64,000 bases of DNA from Cyathus striatus (taxonomy: Eukaryota; Basidiomycota; Agaricomycetes; Agaricales; Nidulariaceae). The stretch is taken from assembly GCA_025738555.1 (NCBI GenBank), contig JAOVFP010000006.1:5580001-5644000 (forward strand), written 5' to 3'. The translations under genes were made by a program, and so were the position numbers. Under the pieces are notes generated by a model that was not told the origin of the DNA, did no database searches, and was given only the letters and a program-made list of their open reading frames with translations. The first letter of the stretch is position 1. Every line of letters begins with the position of its first letter. Below, one piece after another: positions 9,014-20,146 of this stretch.

Positions 9014-12000
9014 TTATGCAAGTCCGTTCCTATCAGAGCTCGGAGGCCTAGATGGAGACATAGCAATCAAATTCATCTGCTTCCTCTGCGACTTGATAGG
9101 CAATGGAAGGCTCTCATCAATACTACTCGTCCTCGACAGCGGAGTCGAGTACCTCACAGCGGAAATACCGTTAAGAATAGGATTAGGCGCCATCACAGGG
9201 TCTGATGAGCGACTCTCCCAAGCCTTCAACCGTGTCTCGAGTTCAACTACCCGGTCAGTCGTACGTTCATTCTCTTCTAGACCGCGTTTAGGCTCCTCTT
9301 GGTTCGATTTAACCTCGCTCTCGAGGGCATTCATGCGCTCTATCAGCGTTGACACAAGGGTGTCTGATGACGTCGACTGGGTAATAAACAGCGAAGCCGT
9401 AGTCGACTTTATCTTCTCTATAGCAGACTCGTTGTCGTTGCAAGACGATAGCAGGGTATTCTCGGATGACGCAACGTCGAGGAGGGAGTGTAGTTGGGTT
9501 AGCATACTTGGAACAACGTTAAGAACTTGCGTTATGACTTCTAGGTTGAGAGAAGATGCGTATTTGGAAGTGGATGCGATGAGAGAGAGGGGTGTAGGGT
9601 CCTTGATTGCGGATATGTCTTCATAACGTACAACACCATTCAGCTCTTTCGTTAAAGCCGATACTTCGCTCGCCACAGCTGGTTCGGTAGAGAGAGGAGC
9701 TTGATCAAAAACATTTGATGTAGCAGCTGACTCTGACGCTTGAGCATCGCTAAGAATAGGCTGAGCTTCATTAATGAAAATGTTTCCGGATACGCTTCTG
9801 TATACAGAACCATTCAATCGTGCCGTTGAAACAGGTGCTTCACTCGACCTAGTTATTTCGGTAGAGGTAGTAGCCTGGATAGAAACATTTGAAGCAGAAG
9901 ATCTTGAAGCATGAGCGTTGGTATTGACTGCTTTAGTAGAATCGTCATCAACCGCCACAGGCCACTTTACGAAAGGGGGAGGGGGAGGTGCGTTACTATG
10001 TGCTGGAGTAGTATCAATATCCATCGGCTGATCAGGGGATACAGTAGAACGGGATGTCGCAAAAGGAATTTGTTCGAATTGGCTTGGAGGCGAAGAACTC
10101 GCGATCGGTATAGAATCAATATCTGTGCCAGATCTCAAGCCTTCTTGAGTAGGAGAAAGATGTCTTTCGACAACCTGTACCGTCGAAGCTGATCGTGCCT
10201 CTACTGGTGTATAACTAACCGGCGTAGCCCGATTAGATAGGCTCTGTTCATCGAGTTGAACAACGCTTGAAGACTGAGCATGAGTTATCTCCTGTACGAC
10301 AGTGGTATGTATTGTTTCTAACTCTGGAGCTTCAGAAATCTGAATAGAAGATGGAGCAAGGGTAAGCGGTAGCGTCGTTCTAACGGGTGTAGTCCGAATC
10401 GATTTATCGAATTGAACGGCATTTGAAGACTGAGAACCCGTTATCTCCTGTACCATAGTGGTGTCTATCATCGACGACTCTACAACGCCAGAAATATTCA
10501 TAGATGACGGGGCAGGTGTAAGAGGCAACGTCGTCCTCTTCTTCACTACCTCCACTGGCGCATCCATAGAAATCTGTGCATCACGTTCTTCATCCCGATC
10601 TATCGACCCTCCTGACATAGACTCCTTCGAATTAGTGGTGTGAGTCGGCGTCGCCTTCTGAGTATCAAAAGGTACTATATGCGAGGGCGGGGGAGAAGGC
10701 GAGAGAGGAGAAATGACGAAAAGTGATTCTGGCCTCAGTAACGACGGAGATGGCGGACTGCGCTGGGGTCCAGTCAGCGGAGGAGTAAGTAGTCCCCTGG
10801 GAGGTACAGGTGTCTGTGGGACTTGCACTTCTCCAACCACAATACTACCCACCCCGCCTCCCACCTCTCCAACAACAACAACACTATCCACCTCCGCATC
10901 CCCTCCCAGCCCCAACTCCCGCATCACAACACCCATCTCCTCCTCCTCCCCGGGCTCACTCTTAACCATCACCTTCATCCTCTTCCTCTTCCTACCCTCC
11001 TCGCCTTCCCACCTATCCTCCTCCCACTCTTTCTCCTCCCTCCGAAGCGCAACATGTACCGGATCAGAGGAGATATGTGTGCCTGTGACCACTAGCTCGT
11101 TTGCGAGTGCGTACGCGGTATTGTCCCATTTGTATGATGTAATTGTAGGGCGTGGCTGTGCTTGCGGCTGTGGCTGTGTTGATAGGAGCGAAAGAGACAA
11201 GGTGGTGGGAGAGGGCGAGTACGAGGACGTGGGGGATAAGTAGATAGGGGTAAGGCCTGCTGTGAATTGCTCTGCTGTTATTCCGTTCTGCTGTTCGGAA
11301 GGGATGAGGTAAAAGCCGTTGTGGCCTTTTAGAGTCATTGTTTTCCAATCTGTGGGAGGAGTTAGTTAGTATTTCGAGTGTGGAATAATAGATAAATATA
11401 TCGTGTCCAAAAGAGAGAAGCCAGAGTAGAGAGAAGAACTCACCACGTCGACAAACATCCTTCTCATACTCCTCCTCCTTAAACTCCATCCAAAAAGCTC
11501 GTATGAACTCCTCCCGATTAACCATCCACCCCCACCAATACCTCGTCAAAACCCTATCAAACATCCCATTCCGCCACCTCACATTCAATCCCCCTTTCCT
11601 CTTTTTAATCATCCCCGTTCGTGCACTCTGCAAGAACATAAAACACAACCTAGACAAATTGACCAGATCGAATTTATAGTTCTGCCACTCCTCTTCCGGG
11701 GATGGATCATCGCTGGTTAGAACCAGACGGACACTCTCCCAGAGGTACTTGGCGCAGAACATGAGGGGGACTCTGTACCCCATTGGTACGATAATCTTCG
11801 AGTTGTCTACTGCGAGTGTTATTTCGCAGAATGGGTCTTTTGGGTCGGTAGGTTGTCCTGGGACGCTGTATGCTTGAGATTGTAAGATTGGTATTAAGTC
11901 CGCTTGAGTGTTTTTCTCTGGGAAGATTTGTGTAAGTTCAGCGGGATGACGCCAGTTGATGTTGTCTATGTTTTTTGGATTGGCTACTGGGACGGAGGGT

Positions 12001-12143
12001 GATGTCATTGAAGGGCTAGGTGACGCTGAAACGGTGATTGTGGATATCGATGCTACAAGGGGAAGGGGACCAGCAACGCGGCCTAAGCGACGCCTCTGTG
12101 CAGCGGGTATCGAGTCCTTGTTTTTCGTTGATTTTCGTGGCAT
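9014..12143 (-). CDS. Family-A protein: conserved N-domain, low-complexity middle, C-terminal coiled coil
   Basis: Two exons, 12143..11444 and 11349..9014, with a 94-nt intron (GTGAGT..CACAG), give 1011 aa. The intron splits the codon in R-D-W-K at phase 1, exactly as in the paralog at 58394..60388, which confirms the model. The N-domain (about residues 60-300) has FPEKNTQADLIPILQSQA, MGYRVPLMFCAKYLWE, MFDRVLTRYWWGWM, FWMEFKEEEYE and LKGHNGFYL. A long Ser/Thr/Pro-rich and partly acidic region follows, with a basic patch RKRKRMKVMVK and an internal duplication of about 52 aa (RTTLPLT..APSS repeated). The C-terminus has EVITQVLNVVPSML and a coiled coil (ALESEVKSNQEEPKRGLEEN). I do not recognise the family. 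No membrane segment or signal peptide. It is convergent with the F-box relic next door. Confidence 0.8.
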
Positions 12144-13692
12144 GGTATTTGAGTTTCGTTTGGGGGTAGAAATAGGTATTTAGAATGGGAATTATGAGAA
12201 AGAAAGGTCTTATAGGGCTTACTGTGAGTGTAGAATGAAATAAAGCAGTAAAAATAAGCAGTCGCAAGCTGATGTGGTCACCAGCTCGGATTTGATGCAC
12301 CGACGGAATTTTTCTATCCCCGCTAGTAGTCACTCGACATGAACCTTGCATGCACATCGTGCTCGACATCGAGCTCTCACTTGTTCTCACTCTTTCTTCC
12401 ATGTTGGAGTCTGCTTAACGATGCTGGATGCGCTGCGATCTCGGCTCCGAGTCTCAACCTCAACTCAGTTTCGGTTGAGGGCGCTTACCCACGACGGACC
12501 CACCGACCACAATAGCTACCTACAGCTCTGCCTAGGGCGATTGTATCTCCTCAAGAGCACAGGAGATGATGGGTCGAAGGATAATAGTGTCAAACGTTGA
12601 GCAAAGAAGGCGTTAAATGGCGTTAGACGATGTGGGCAAGCGGGCCATTCGCGTACGTCGTTTTGCTGAGATTTTCATCCTCCCCCACCATTCTCCTTGT
12701 TCCTCATCTCTACTCCTATGTTCATAAACTTGCTTTAATAACCTACATAAAACTCCTCTACCTAACACATCACTCATAGACGATGCGAAATCCCTAAAAA
12801 CACAACGAGATACGCCACGTCATCATGCTTATGCCCTTGGATCGCATCATCTCTTGCATCTATCACGTTGAAATGAATTCGAATACCTGGAAAACTGGGT
12901 TAGGGTTATCAGCTGAAGTATTTTCGTCGACAGCTGGTCATGCATTGTCCTTCTACCCTGCGGGATCAAAGTAATAGCTGCCGGTGTCAGAATTTCTTCC
13001 GCTTATGTGGCCGTAAGGTTGATTGACGCACTCAATTCAAACGTAATGTACTGTTGATAGTGATGCCCAATTTAGGCCTCTCTCTAGTAAGACTATGTAC
13101 GTCCTATCAGTGCTCCGATATCGATGCGACTAAGTCAGTCTTCTTTAGTCCTACCAGGATGCCCACTCGCCGTTTGCGCATCGATCTTAGGACTTTCGGT
13201 ACACCGCCCACACAAGTTTTAGTGTAATATTAGACCTCAGTATGTGTTGCAATTAACCCTTACTATGTCTCCTTTAAAATGTGGTATGCCTGCCCACAGC
13301 GTAATTTTTTACGTTACTGGACGTTTTCTGTGTGCGCTCTACATGGTACAACACATGCACATTGCCGTGATACGCTCTCTGGACGCACTTATACTTGACG
13401 TTAATGTCGTATTCCAATTGCATCACCACTTGTCTCTCCTAATCCTTGAGTACGGCTGACTGAGTGAACCTGCATTTCTATTTGCACATATATAGATACA
13501 AGGACTATTTTAGATTTCCTTCTCTATATATAAATTGTCAATGAAGTGCGCTAATTCTGTCATCGACTCATTCACCTAAAATTTGAATAGAAATCCCAAG
13601 TTATTGAAATTTGCTGTATACATACACATTATCTCTTTCTTTCATACGACCCTTATCCCAATTCAAGTTGTTTCAGCGCCTGAGACGCCCCG
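12144..13692. other. Intergenic between divergent family-A and F-box genes; duplicated
   Basis: No gene is seen. From about 12340 on it aligns with 18650-20146, the 5' flank of the second F-box copy. At 13458-13530 it holds a sequence closely matching the intron of the F-box gene at 20147 (GAGTGAAC..TTTGCACATATA..TTTTAGATTTCCTTC), although the gene at 13693 itself lacks that intron. Confidence 0.7.
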
Positions 13693-15294
13693 ATGGCCTG
13701 CAGTGTGATCCAACCAAGTCTAAAGTTCCCTTTGCAATGCAATCACTGCGGAACCCTTAGCGGCGGAATTCTCAATAACATCCCCAACAACCCGGTTCCT
13801 TACGCCCTCTCTCGTGAACACTACGTTCCCGACATCACCGAGAGATCCCAAATCAAAGCTCTCATCTCTTCATGTCAAGCTTTCCTTAGCACTGCGGAGG
13901 CTGAACTTTCGACTCTAGCTTCGTGTGTCTCTGAAACGCAAGCGTACAAAAATGTACTTCATTCACTAATATCACCTATACATCAAGTGCCAAATGACAT
14001 TTTGAGAGAAATATTTTCCTATCTCTGTGAAGAGTTCATCGACGTTGGTGAACAGTATGGTCATATATGGGCTCTCCGTCAGGTCTGCACTCACTGGAGG
14101 AATATGGTGGATAACAGGTCATTGTTCTGGAGAAATATCAAGATTGGGTACAGTCCAAACGTAACTGGCACCCTAATCAAACATCGTATTCGAACTTTCA
14201 TCGAACATTCTCGGGAAGCTCAGCTAAGAGTTTCCTTCATCGCGCCAAAAGGTCAGTGGGAAGATTCGATCTATGATTCAGTTAGGGATATCTTGGACGA
14301 ATCCAATCGCTGGGTATCACTTGAAGCTACCGATCGCTTCATGCGCTGCCATGTAGTTCAAAATTCACTTTGGAAGTCCAGCTTCAAAAATCTTCGGAAT
14401 GTCTCTCTCTGCGGCGGCCTTTGGAACGACTACACAGATTCGTACATCGAAACCTTTCGTGGTGCCACATTGGTTGAGAGCCTACAGTTGGAACGGGCCA
14501 ATTTTGCAGCTGCATTAGTAATAATGCCGATGAATAATCTCCGAAAGCTAACCCTTAAAAATTGTTTTATTAGTCCTCTTGAAGATGAACGTAGTACTAG
14601 CTTTTGGCCGAAGCTGAACTCGTTATTTTCTCTAGAAGAGCTTACATGGGATAATTGTAACTATCATGGAATAATGCCCACTATAGTGATTACATTTCCA
14701 TCTCTACATACCCTTTCCATCCATAATCAAATCAGAAGAGGTGACTCGGATATCTGGACAATCATCCACACCCCAAAGCTAACCAGGTTAAAACTCGACT
14801 TCCTGCTGTCGGATTCCGCACTTGCCATATTGTCCATAGTCCCAAGGTCTAAATGTGTCATTAAGCAATTAGAGGTATCGTTTAGAACTTCGCCCTCCAT
14901 CTACACAATAGAACTCTCCGATGTCGAAGAACTGACAATGTCGATGGCAGATCGTTACTGTGATCCTCTCATGACAAGGTTAATATGGGATCCAATGAAT
15001 AATGACCATATTTTGCCGTCACTGAAGAATCTTCACTTGATCATCGACATATACGAATATCCAACGAACATTTTTATGCCCCTGATCGATATTTTGCGCT
15101 CTCGGTCTTACACATCGGCGGATTGTAGATGTTTGAATACTCTCAAAATCACCGCGAATGTAAAACAAGCACCTTCAGCAGTGGTTCATTCAACGTTGAA
15201 GGATCTGATACAAGTTGGAGAGGAGTGTAGAATTACAGTGGTGACAGAACTTCGTGATAGCCGAGAAGAATATATGCCCATAATACATACGTAA
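13693..15294 (+). CDS. F-box-like protein, intact
   Basis: A single-exon frame of 533 aa. The N-terminus has a CNHCG pair followed by SGGILNNIPNNPVPYAL. A helical segment leads into the F-box-like motif ISPIHQVPNDILREIFSYL, then LRQVCTHWRNMVDNRSLFWRNI, the usual VCxxWRxxxxxxPxLW signature of Agaricomycete F-box proteins. The C-terminal 370 residues form irregular leucine-rich blocks (NLRKLTLKNCF, SLEELTWDNC, SLHTLSI, DVEELTM), typical of substrate-recognition regions. Known role of the family: bridging substrates to the SKP1-cullin ubiquitin ligase. The target is unknown. The start is supported by the aligned MACS start in the copy at 20147. This is the only full-length uninterrupted member of the three cassette copies. 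Confidence 0.85.
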   Translation: MACSVIQPSLKFPLQCNHCGTLSGGILNNIPNNPVPYALSREHYVPDITERSQIKALISSCQAFLSTAEAELSTLASCVSETQAYKNVLHSLISPIHQVPNDILREIFSYLCEEFIDVGEQYGHIWALRQVCTHWRNMVDNRSLFWRNIKIGYSPNVTGTLIKHRIRTFIEHSREAQLRVSFIAPKGQWEDSIYDSVRDILDESNRWVSLEATDRFMRCHVVQNSLWKSSFKNLRNVSLCGGLWNDYTDSYIETFRGATLVESLQLERANFAAALVIMPMNNLRKLTLKNCFISPLEDERSTSFWPKLNSLFSLEELTWDNCNYHGIMPTIVITFPSLHTLSIHNQIRRGDSDIWTIIHTPKLTRLKLDFLLSDSALAILSIVPRSKCVIKQLEVSFRTSPSIYTIELSDVEELTMSMADRYCDPLMTRLIWDPMNNDHILPSLKNLHLIIDIYEYPTNIFMPLIDILRSRSYTSADCRCLNTLKITANVKQAPSAVVHSTLKDLIQVGEECRITVVTELRDSREEYMPIIHT

Positions 15295-15348
15295 CAGAGC
15301 TTGGAGGCCTAGATAGAGACAGCAATTCAATCCATCTGCTTCCTCTTA
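15295..15348 (-). pseudogene. Fragment of the 3' end of a family-A gene
   Basis: About 54 bp directly after the F-box stop match the last codons of the family-A gene at 9030-9085 (shared GAGGCCTAGAT and CATCTGCTTCCTCT). It is the remnant of a second convergent family-A copy otherwise deleted, showing that the F-box and family-A genes were duplicated as one unit. Confidence 0.7.
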
Positions 15349-15617
15349 TACTTAACGTTAGTGTAGCATTTCCATTATAGTAATGCCTGTGGAGGAGGAT
15401 ATGTGCTTGGGGGTATCCTCTCGACAAAGAAATAATGCGAGTGGGAAGACGTCCGTCTGTCCCTTCAGATCCAGTGAGCACGCATGAGGGAGAGAAAGGG
15501 GGGAAATGCGAAGCTGACATTCACAAAGCGTACGTACGACATTTATGTAGGTAAGCGACACGAGGTAAACATATGTAAGGAGTGAGGTAACAGATATGAA
15601 AAACGCATTTTTACCAT

Positions 15618-15640
15618 GCAGGCAGAATGCCTGCTCTACA
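15618..15640. repeat. 23-bp hairpin repeat, copy 1
   Basis: GCAGGCAGAATGCCTGC (6-bp stem, 5-nt loop) followed by TCTACA. The same block occurs at 17944..17966 (inverted), 45733..45755 and 49803..49825, in unrelated surroundings. It is probably the terminal part of a dispersed repeat family. Confidence 0.6.
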
Positions 15641-15880
15641 TGCCACTTCTCTTGGATGAAGTACCTCCGATGTCTATTTTCAGGATCGCTTAGGGAAAGT
15701 AAATCTCGAAGATTACAGCAGTTTAACTCATAGCTAATGGCCTATTCACGACGTAATATTCAGTGACATTTACAACCCTAAAACCCTAGTGAGACTTCCG
15801 GTAACGTAAGGAGCGGAAAAATATCGGCAGTCCTTCCTCTCATTGATCTGGAATACCATAATTTCAAGAACACATATGAA

Positions 15881-16503
15881 TCATTTGCTGCCCGATGTCC
15901 CCTGCAAAGCATCAAGCTCGGCTTTCAGCTTTCTCTTCCTTTCCTCCTTTGCCTTCGCTTTGAGATTTGCTTTCACCTTTTTAATTTGTTCATTCAACCT
16001 TGCTTCTTCTCCAGAGTCGTCCCCTGAATCATCTGAGCCTTCTTCGGCGTGCTCAGGCTTTGTGTCTATAGCGTTAACAATATCGTTAGTTTTATTACAA
16101 TAGTAGTGGTAGACAAATGAAATTATATACCTTTGAGGTTCCTGCTGTTCACATTCTGATACCCGTTACCACCTTTTCCAAACCCACCGAAATTACCCCC
16201 GTTAAACGATCCAGTGTAGGAGTCACTTTTTGTACTGACGTTAGTACGTCCCGTATAGTTATGTCCTGTTTGTAGAAAGGTAGAAAAAACCTATTTTCAG
16301 GAATGTTTCTTTCGAATTAGCGGTATCAAAACCTTACCGTTTGTACGATTGTCATGGTCTGCAATATATATAATAATGTAAGTATTCAGAATAGATCAGA
16401 AACACTAATTCAACCCACTGATATGGTTGGTCTGGTCTCGAGCGACATCGTTAAAGTCTCCACCACTGATTTTAACACCGCTTGCTCCTTCAAACATGGG
16501 CAT
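15881..16503 (-). CDS. Small glycine-rich protein with charged C-terminal helix, 141 aa
   Basis: Four exons: 16503..16419, 16358..16338 (21 nt), 16265..16131 and 16065..15881. Introns are 60, 72 and 65 nt with GT-AG ends, and phases agree throughout. The protein starts MPMFEGASGVKISGGDFND and continues with DQTNHINHDNRTNGH. A Gly/Asn-rich part follows (SFNGGNFGGFGKGGNGY), then an acidic stretch (EEGSDDSGDDSGEEA) and a Lys/Glu-rich helix (LKAKAKEERKRKLKAELDAL) ending GTSGSK. No known enzymatic domain. From memory, the leader resembles short N-terminal modules seen in other Agaricomycete proteins. The first two exons and the promoter are duplicated at the window start. Function not assigned. 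Confidence 0.72.
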
Positions 16504-16910
16504 GGTTGTCAATGTAAGTGTGAATAAATGTAAGTCGGTTGTAAGTGCGAACGAGTAGGCTACTAGGGGATGGTAGAATGTAGGGGTTGTAATGGGTGGT
16601 GGTTGGTCTTGGGTGCGATTGGGGTTTAGGGATGATAATTTGTAAGGGTTGTCAGTAACCCTCTTATAGCACTTGGACCTTCTGAGGGCTCTGGTATTAT
16701 GCTATACGGGGCTACAGGAATGCTGTGCATGCCAGTGTCAGTTAATTAAAGCCGCACCAGAACGTGCTATATTCTCGATTATCGATTATCATTGTTACCA
16801 TCTTCACCAACCGCATCCAACCTACTTTAACGCCGTTTTCAACGATGTTGTATCACACGGGGTTTTGGACAAAATACAATAGTAGGTAGCCCTGATGGAA
16901 TTACTAGCTG
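16290..16910. repeat. Segmental duplicate of 1..610
   Basis: It covers exons 1-2 and the 5' flank of the 141-aa gene. See the edge copy at the window start. Confidence 0.7.
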
Positions 16911-17116
16911 ACCGGGATCTGGACCGACAACATATGATATCGGTGAGCAATGATGAGTTCTGAATTGTATTGCTAGTATTCGCAGAGAAGGAAGGTGGAA
17001 GACTTCTGTTCTGCTACTTAGTATGTATGTCGATTTAGAGCAGGCACTGCTTGTGCACTGCGAATTACTTGCGAAATCTAGATTAGATTACGTAATAATT
17101 AAGATCACGCTCGTGT

Positions 17117-18404
17117 GACAAGAGGTGACAGATCCTCCGATCTTGGACATCTCTTCATGCCACGCGAGCGAGACAGCGGCTGCATCGGCGGCCAAAGACG
17201 CAAGCGAATACCACTTCGGCACACCACTCATCCGAAGTGCTGAATATCAGAATACTTAGTACTGTAAGTACCAAGTACTTGTAAGTTATCAATTATCTAC
17301 TTTACACAATATGTAGCACATATGCATACGTACTAAGCATTATTCAAGTAAACTGGAAGAATATAGCAAGGGATATAAACAATAAATTCTTGTTTAACGG
17401 ACTATGTACAATGTATTTGTATTCCGACATGTGATCCTGTTGCTGAGTGAAGATAACATGTTAGCATGAACCAAGCTTTACAGCTCTGATAAAACTAATA
17501 GTTATATACAATTTACTTATAAGTATATATACCAGTACTTTCGTATGTACGTGCTTTCAGTTCCTAGACAATATGTATTGTCATGTATGATGTATAGTGT
17601 TGATAAAGTGCGCCTATTTATTGATGCAGGCGCATGTCCTACGAGTGGCCGTTACACCTTCATTATTTTGTTTATTGTCACTTCACCCGTATAGATAAGT
17701 ATGTACAGACAGGTATCAGTGATATGTATATCACTACTCCCGTACTTTTATGTTTGAAATTTCCAGAAAAACATGATATGGTGCACTTGCTTGTCGATGT
17801 TCGTACTGGCTGTTGTAATTAAACTGTTGTGCTCATCTCATGCTTTCTCAATGGCTTCAATGATCTCTATACGGTCCACATGATCCTACGTTTTTTGACG
17901 TCAACAAACATACTTAATTCAGCATATTTAACACTTAGAACATTGTAGAGCAGGCATTCTGCCTGTACCGTAAAATCGGCCTCATGTCGGTTTTTAATAG
18001 TTCACTCGCTTACATTGTTCTGTACCTATTTAAGTACAGTACTTTACTCTCGTTGAATACAGGTTCTTTTCCCCCCTTCTTTCACTTCTTAACGAACCTC
18101 ACTAGGACCTGAGGATAGACGGACGTGCTATCCGCTCGCAAGTTCTTTGTTCAAGAACTTCCTTCAACCGGAAATCTTCTTCCACAACATGCACCGGAGA
18201 ATTTCCAAGTACAATAACCTGCAGAACACGAGTAAGTACACAGGACATATTTCTTACTCGGAAGGCGCACCCCAGCTAGCACTAGCCGGCAGCTCTTTCG
18301 CGTGTGCCGTCCTGCCGAACATGGCACTAAACCTATTCTGTAGACCCCCCCCCACTAGCTGACATCATAGACGTCCGGGATCGGAGGATCTGTCACCTCT
18401 TGTC
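17117..18404. mobile_element. Candidate 1.3-kb DNA element with 36-bp inverted ends
   Basis: GACAAGAGGTGACAGATCC..GATC begins at 17117, and its inverse ends at 18404; about 33 of 36 bases pair. The flanks share only CGTG, so a target duplication is not convincing. The interior has no recognisable gene and contains one hairpin repeat at 17944..17966. It may be a decayed non-autonomous transposon. Confidence 0.5.
17944..17966. repeat. 23-bp hairpin repeat, copy 2 (inverted)
   Basis: Reads TGTAGAGCAGGCATTCTGCC, the inverse of the copy at 15618..15640, with one changed base at the inner end. Confidence 0.55.
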
Positions 18405-19854
18405 GCGTGACGCGTCCGCACACGTCCACCTCTGAGTTTCTGACTCACTGACTCAACACACTCACATTCCCGCTTGCTCTCCTCCCATGTTCCTCTATTT
18501 ATTTCATGCCTCTTCGCAAACCGTTCTGACAGGATAACCAACTTTTACGACACGTCAATATCTGAAAACAGCTTGACCTTCACAAGAAAACTCTCGTCTA
18601 CGGTGTGGGCCTCACACACTCCTTAACCAATCCTTAACTCAACTAGTTGAACCTTGTTGCTCATCGTCGTGCTCGACATCGACCTCTGGCCTTCTCTCAT
18701 CATTTCTCTTACCATGTTGTATGCTGCACAACCATGTCAAATGCGCTGCGATCTTGGCTCTCAAGCTCAACTCGGTTTCGGTTCAGGGCGCTTACCCACG
18801 ACAGACCCACCGATCTCAATAGCTAACTACAGCTCTGCTTAGGGTGATTGCATCTCTTCAAGACCGCAGGAGACAATGGGTGGATACATCATATGGGCGA
18901 ACGTTGAGCAAAGAAGGCGTTAAATGGCATTAGACGATGGGGACAATCGGGCCATTCGCGTATGTTGTTTTTACTAAGATATTCATCCTCCCCCACCATT
19001 CTCCTTGTTCCTCATCTCTACTCCTATATTCATAAACTTGCTTTAAAAGCCTACCTAAAACTTATGTACCTAATACATCTGCTATAGACGACTCGAAGAC
19101 CCCCAGAACGCGACGAGCAACGCCACGTCAACACGCTTACGTTCCGGGAACGCACCATCTTCTGCACTCGTCACGTTGAAATGCCTTCGATATACATGGA
19201 AAACCGGGTTAGGGTTATCTGAAGTATTTTCGTTCACAGATAGTCGTTCCTTTGTCCTTCTTCCCTGCCGGAAACTCCTCCGCTTCTTGTGGTGTGACTA
19301 GTGACTCCTAATGCCGTACTCTGGCAACGCTCTGTACGTTCTGTCAGTGCTCCTTCTCCGAACGTTTACTAACTCGTGTCTCTTTTAGATGCGACAGGAT
19401 GCTCTGTGCATCTTCCTATGTCACCTAAGTTGTAGTCCCAGATCTTAGTATGTATTCAAATCAATCATTGTGCATCACGTCTGATGTTAATCAAGCTTTT
19501 GAAGTATGTACATAGTTTTTACATCGGGATATTTTCCACGTGTCGTTACACCTCCCTGAATGTACTCAATACTTAATGTTAGGGCGTATTCCAATTGTAC
19601 CACAGCATCTCTATCATCCTACAGAATCGCATACTTACGAGAAATGAATCTCGAGGATGCCACAAGTTTCACTCTGTACGAACTATAAATGATACTTCTC
19701 CCAACGTCGACTGAGCCCATCCCTTGTATCTTTCAGAATGCTCAATCAACGTTAACCTCTGCACATTGATGCCTGTGTTTATAAGTTGTACTAAGTATTA
19801 GGCCACTGAATTGCCAATGAAGAAGCGCGCTGATTATCCCCATTCAATTCGTTT

Positions 19855-19965
19855 CAGCGCTCGATTCACAAGATGGATTCCCATTATACACATCCAACCA
19901 AAAATGAGTGAACTTCATTTTTATTTGCACATACATAGATTCAAGGATTATTTTAGATTTCCTTC
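19855..19965 (+). pseudogene. Orphan first exon and intron of an F-box copy
   Basis: TTTCAGCGC..ATGGATTCC..CATCCAACCAAAAAT aligns with the start of the F-box gene at 13693 (TTTCAGCGCC..ATGGCC..ATCCAACCAAG). It is followed at once by the intron-like block GAGTGAAC..TTTTAG and ATTTCCTTC, then degenerates. The donor GT is mutated to AT. It appears to be a tandemly repeated 5' end left upstream of the full copy. Confidence 0.55.
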
Positions 19966-20146
19966 GCTATTTATGAATTGTTTTAAAATATCCAATAGTA
20001 TAGGCTGCTGAATTGTCAACAGAGCGTCCTTATTTCTACATTCACTCATTCACTAAAATTTTGAATGCAGATGCCAAGCCATTGAAATTACGTGCATATA
20101 AAATGTTCTCTTTCTTTCATACCTACGACCATTATCCCTTGTTCAG

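Larger units (their letters stand above)
12340..15350 (+). repeat. Segmental duplication, cassette copy 2 (pair of 18650..21860)
   Basis: It is collinear with 18650..21860 through the 5' flank, the F-box gene and the first bases downstream. Shared landmarks include the CGACATCGA..CTC block near 12365 / 18672, GGCGTTAAATGGC, and TCATCCTCCCCCACCATTC. The region between the two copies (15350-18650) holds a different gene and repeats. Confidence 0.85.

Noticed and set aside
10713..11243. Plus-strand Ser/Pro/Thr-rich frame of 176 codons
   Set aside because: Antisense to the family-A low-complexity region; composition mirrors the real frame.
17117..18404. Assignment of this inverted-end pair to a named transposon superfamily
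   Set aside because: Flanks share only four bases and no transposase is visible; kept as a candidate element only.
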